From Anaerolineaceae bacterium UBA1363 (GTDB taxonomy: Bacteria > Chloroflexota > Anaerolineae > Anaerolineales > Anaerolineaceae), in NCBI GenBank assembly GCA_002306055.1, contig DBRR01000030.1, positions 30,280 through 94,279 on the forward strand: 64,000 bases of DNA, written 5' to 3'. Shown here piece by piece: positions 63,827 to 64,000 of the stretch. The translations under genes and the position numbers were made by a program. The stretch's first letter is position 1, and every line of letters starts with the position of its first letter. Below the pieces are notes generated by a model. The model worked only from the letters and a program-made list of their open reading frames with translations. It searched no databases and was not told where the DNA came from.

Positions 63827-63979
63827 TCTACAGATGGAATTGGCAAAGTGCCCAATTTATGGCTGGACGACCAGATTGGCAAGGAACCGATGGATAGGTT
63901 CCGCTTGTTAAAGAAACCTTTTGACTCTAACAACATCATGAATCCCGGTGGTACACTAGTAGTCAATCAGTGTGAATAA
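63827..63979 (+). pseudogene. C-terminal remnant of an FAD-linked oxidase (GlcD/D-lactate dehydrogenase type)
   Basis: About 50 codons read in frame to a TAA stop: DGIGKVPNLWLDDQIGKEP, then MDRFRLLKKPFDSNNIMNPG and GTLVVNQCE. This is the hallmark end of FAD-linked oxidases (HGIG...; FDPNNIMNPG). No start codon, ribosome binding site or upstream domain is present, and the frame fades into AT-rich sequence. Interpreted as a decayed gene fragment; the rest of the gene was probably lost near the repeat array. Confidence 0.6.
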
Positions 63980-64000
63980 GATGGAACGCTCCTTGCAACC

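Overview
The window looks like a chromosomal segment of a Chloroflexota bacterium, probably class Anaerolineae. The call rests on the overall gene set and gene order: a ribosomal-protein operon that starts at rplC, a truA-rplM-rpsI tail, flotillin/YugP/HtrA-type envelope genes, and many short dispersed palindromic repeats between genes. It is an inference; no 16S rRNA is present. Most of the window is moderately GC-rich core sequence. The first ~8 kb is visibly AT-richer and reads like an accessory island.

Layout. (1) 0.35-8.07 kb: a one-direction cluster of a NurA-like nuclease, a HerA-like hexameric ATPase with an altered P-loop, a 1083-aa Eco57I-type adenine methyltransferase with an N-terminal nuclease-like domain, and a radical SAM protein with a TTG start. 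This is the best candidate for a little-described (anti-phage-type) system. (2) 8.1-20 kb: deoxynucleoside kinase, flotillin-like SPFH protein, a Cys-cluster protein, a DtxR/MntR-type regulator divergent from feoA-feoB-Cys-rich protein with two dyad operators between them, a secreted helical-repeat protein, and a secreted subtilase. (3) 20.1-37.0 kb: an almost unbroken ribosomal-protein/translation superoperon (rplC to rpsI, with secY, adk, map, rpmJ, rpoA and truA). rpsJ and infA are absent from their classical places; S17 has an acidic tail and L24 a basic one. (4) 37.1-53.2 kb: housekeeping and envelope genes: YabN/MazG fusion, MurJ, acyltransferase-like protein, xseA-xseB-PAP2 operon, HtrA-like lipoprotein, thioesterase, MscS channel, PlsC, CbpA, LOG, HAD, CtpA and a YugP metallopeptidase. 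(5) 53.2-54.4 kb: a REP-associated tyrosine transposase gene bracketed by direct copies of a palindromic repeat. (6) 54.5-63.0 kb: PepF, an MFS transporter, HAD and M20 hydrolases, and an OmpR-type two-component system. (7) 63.05-64 kb: a ~73-bp tandem repeat array followed by the decayed C-terminal end of an FAD-linked oxidase gene.

Repeats are a major theme. A ~180-200-bp element carrying a promoter-like sequence with an SOS-box-like dyad occurs at 8.17 and 43.29 kb. Other families occur at 8.4-8.6, 43.26, 53.3-54.4, 57.8-58.3 and 63.1-63.6 kb. No rRNA, tRNA or CRISPR array was recognised.
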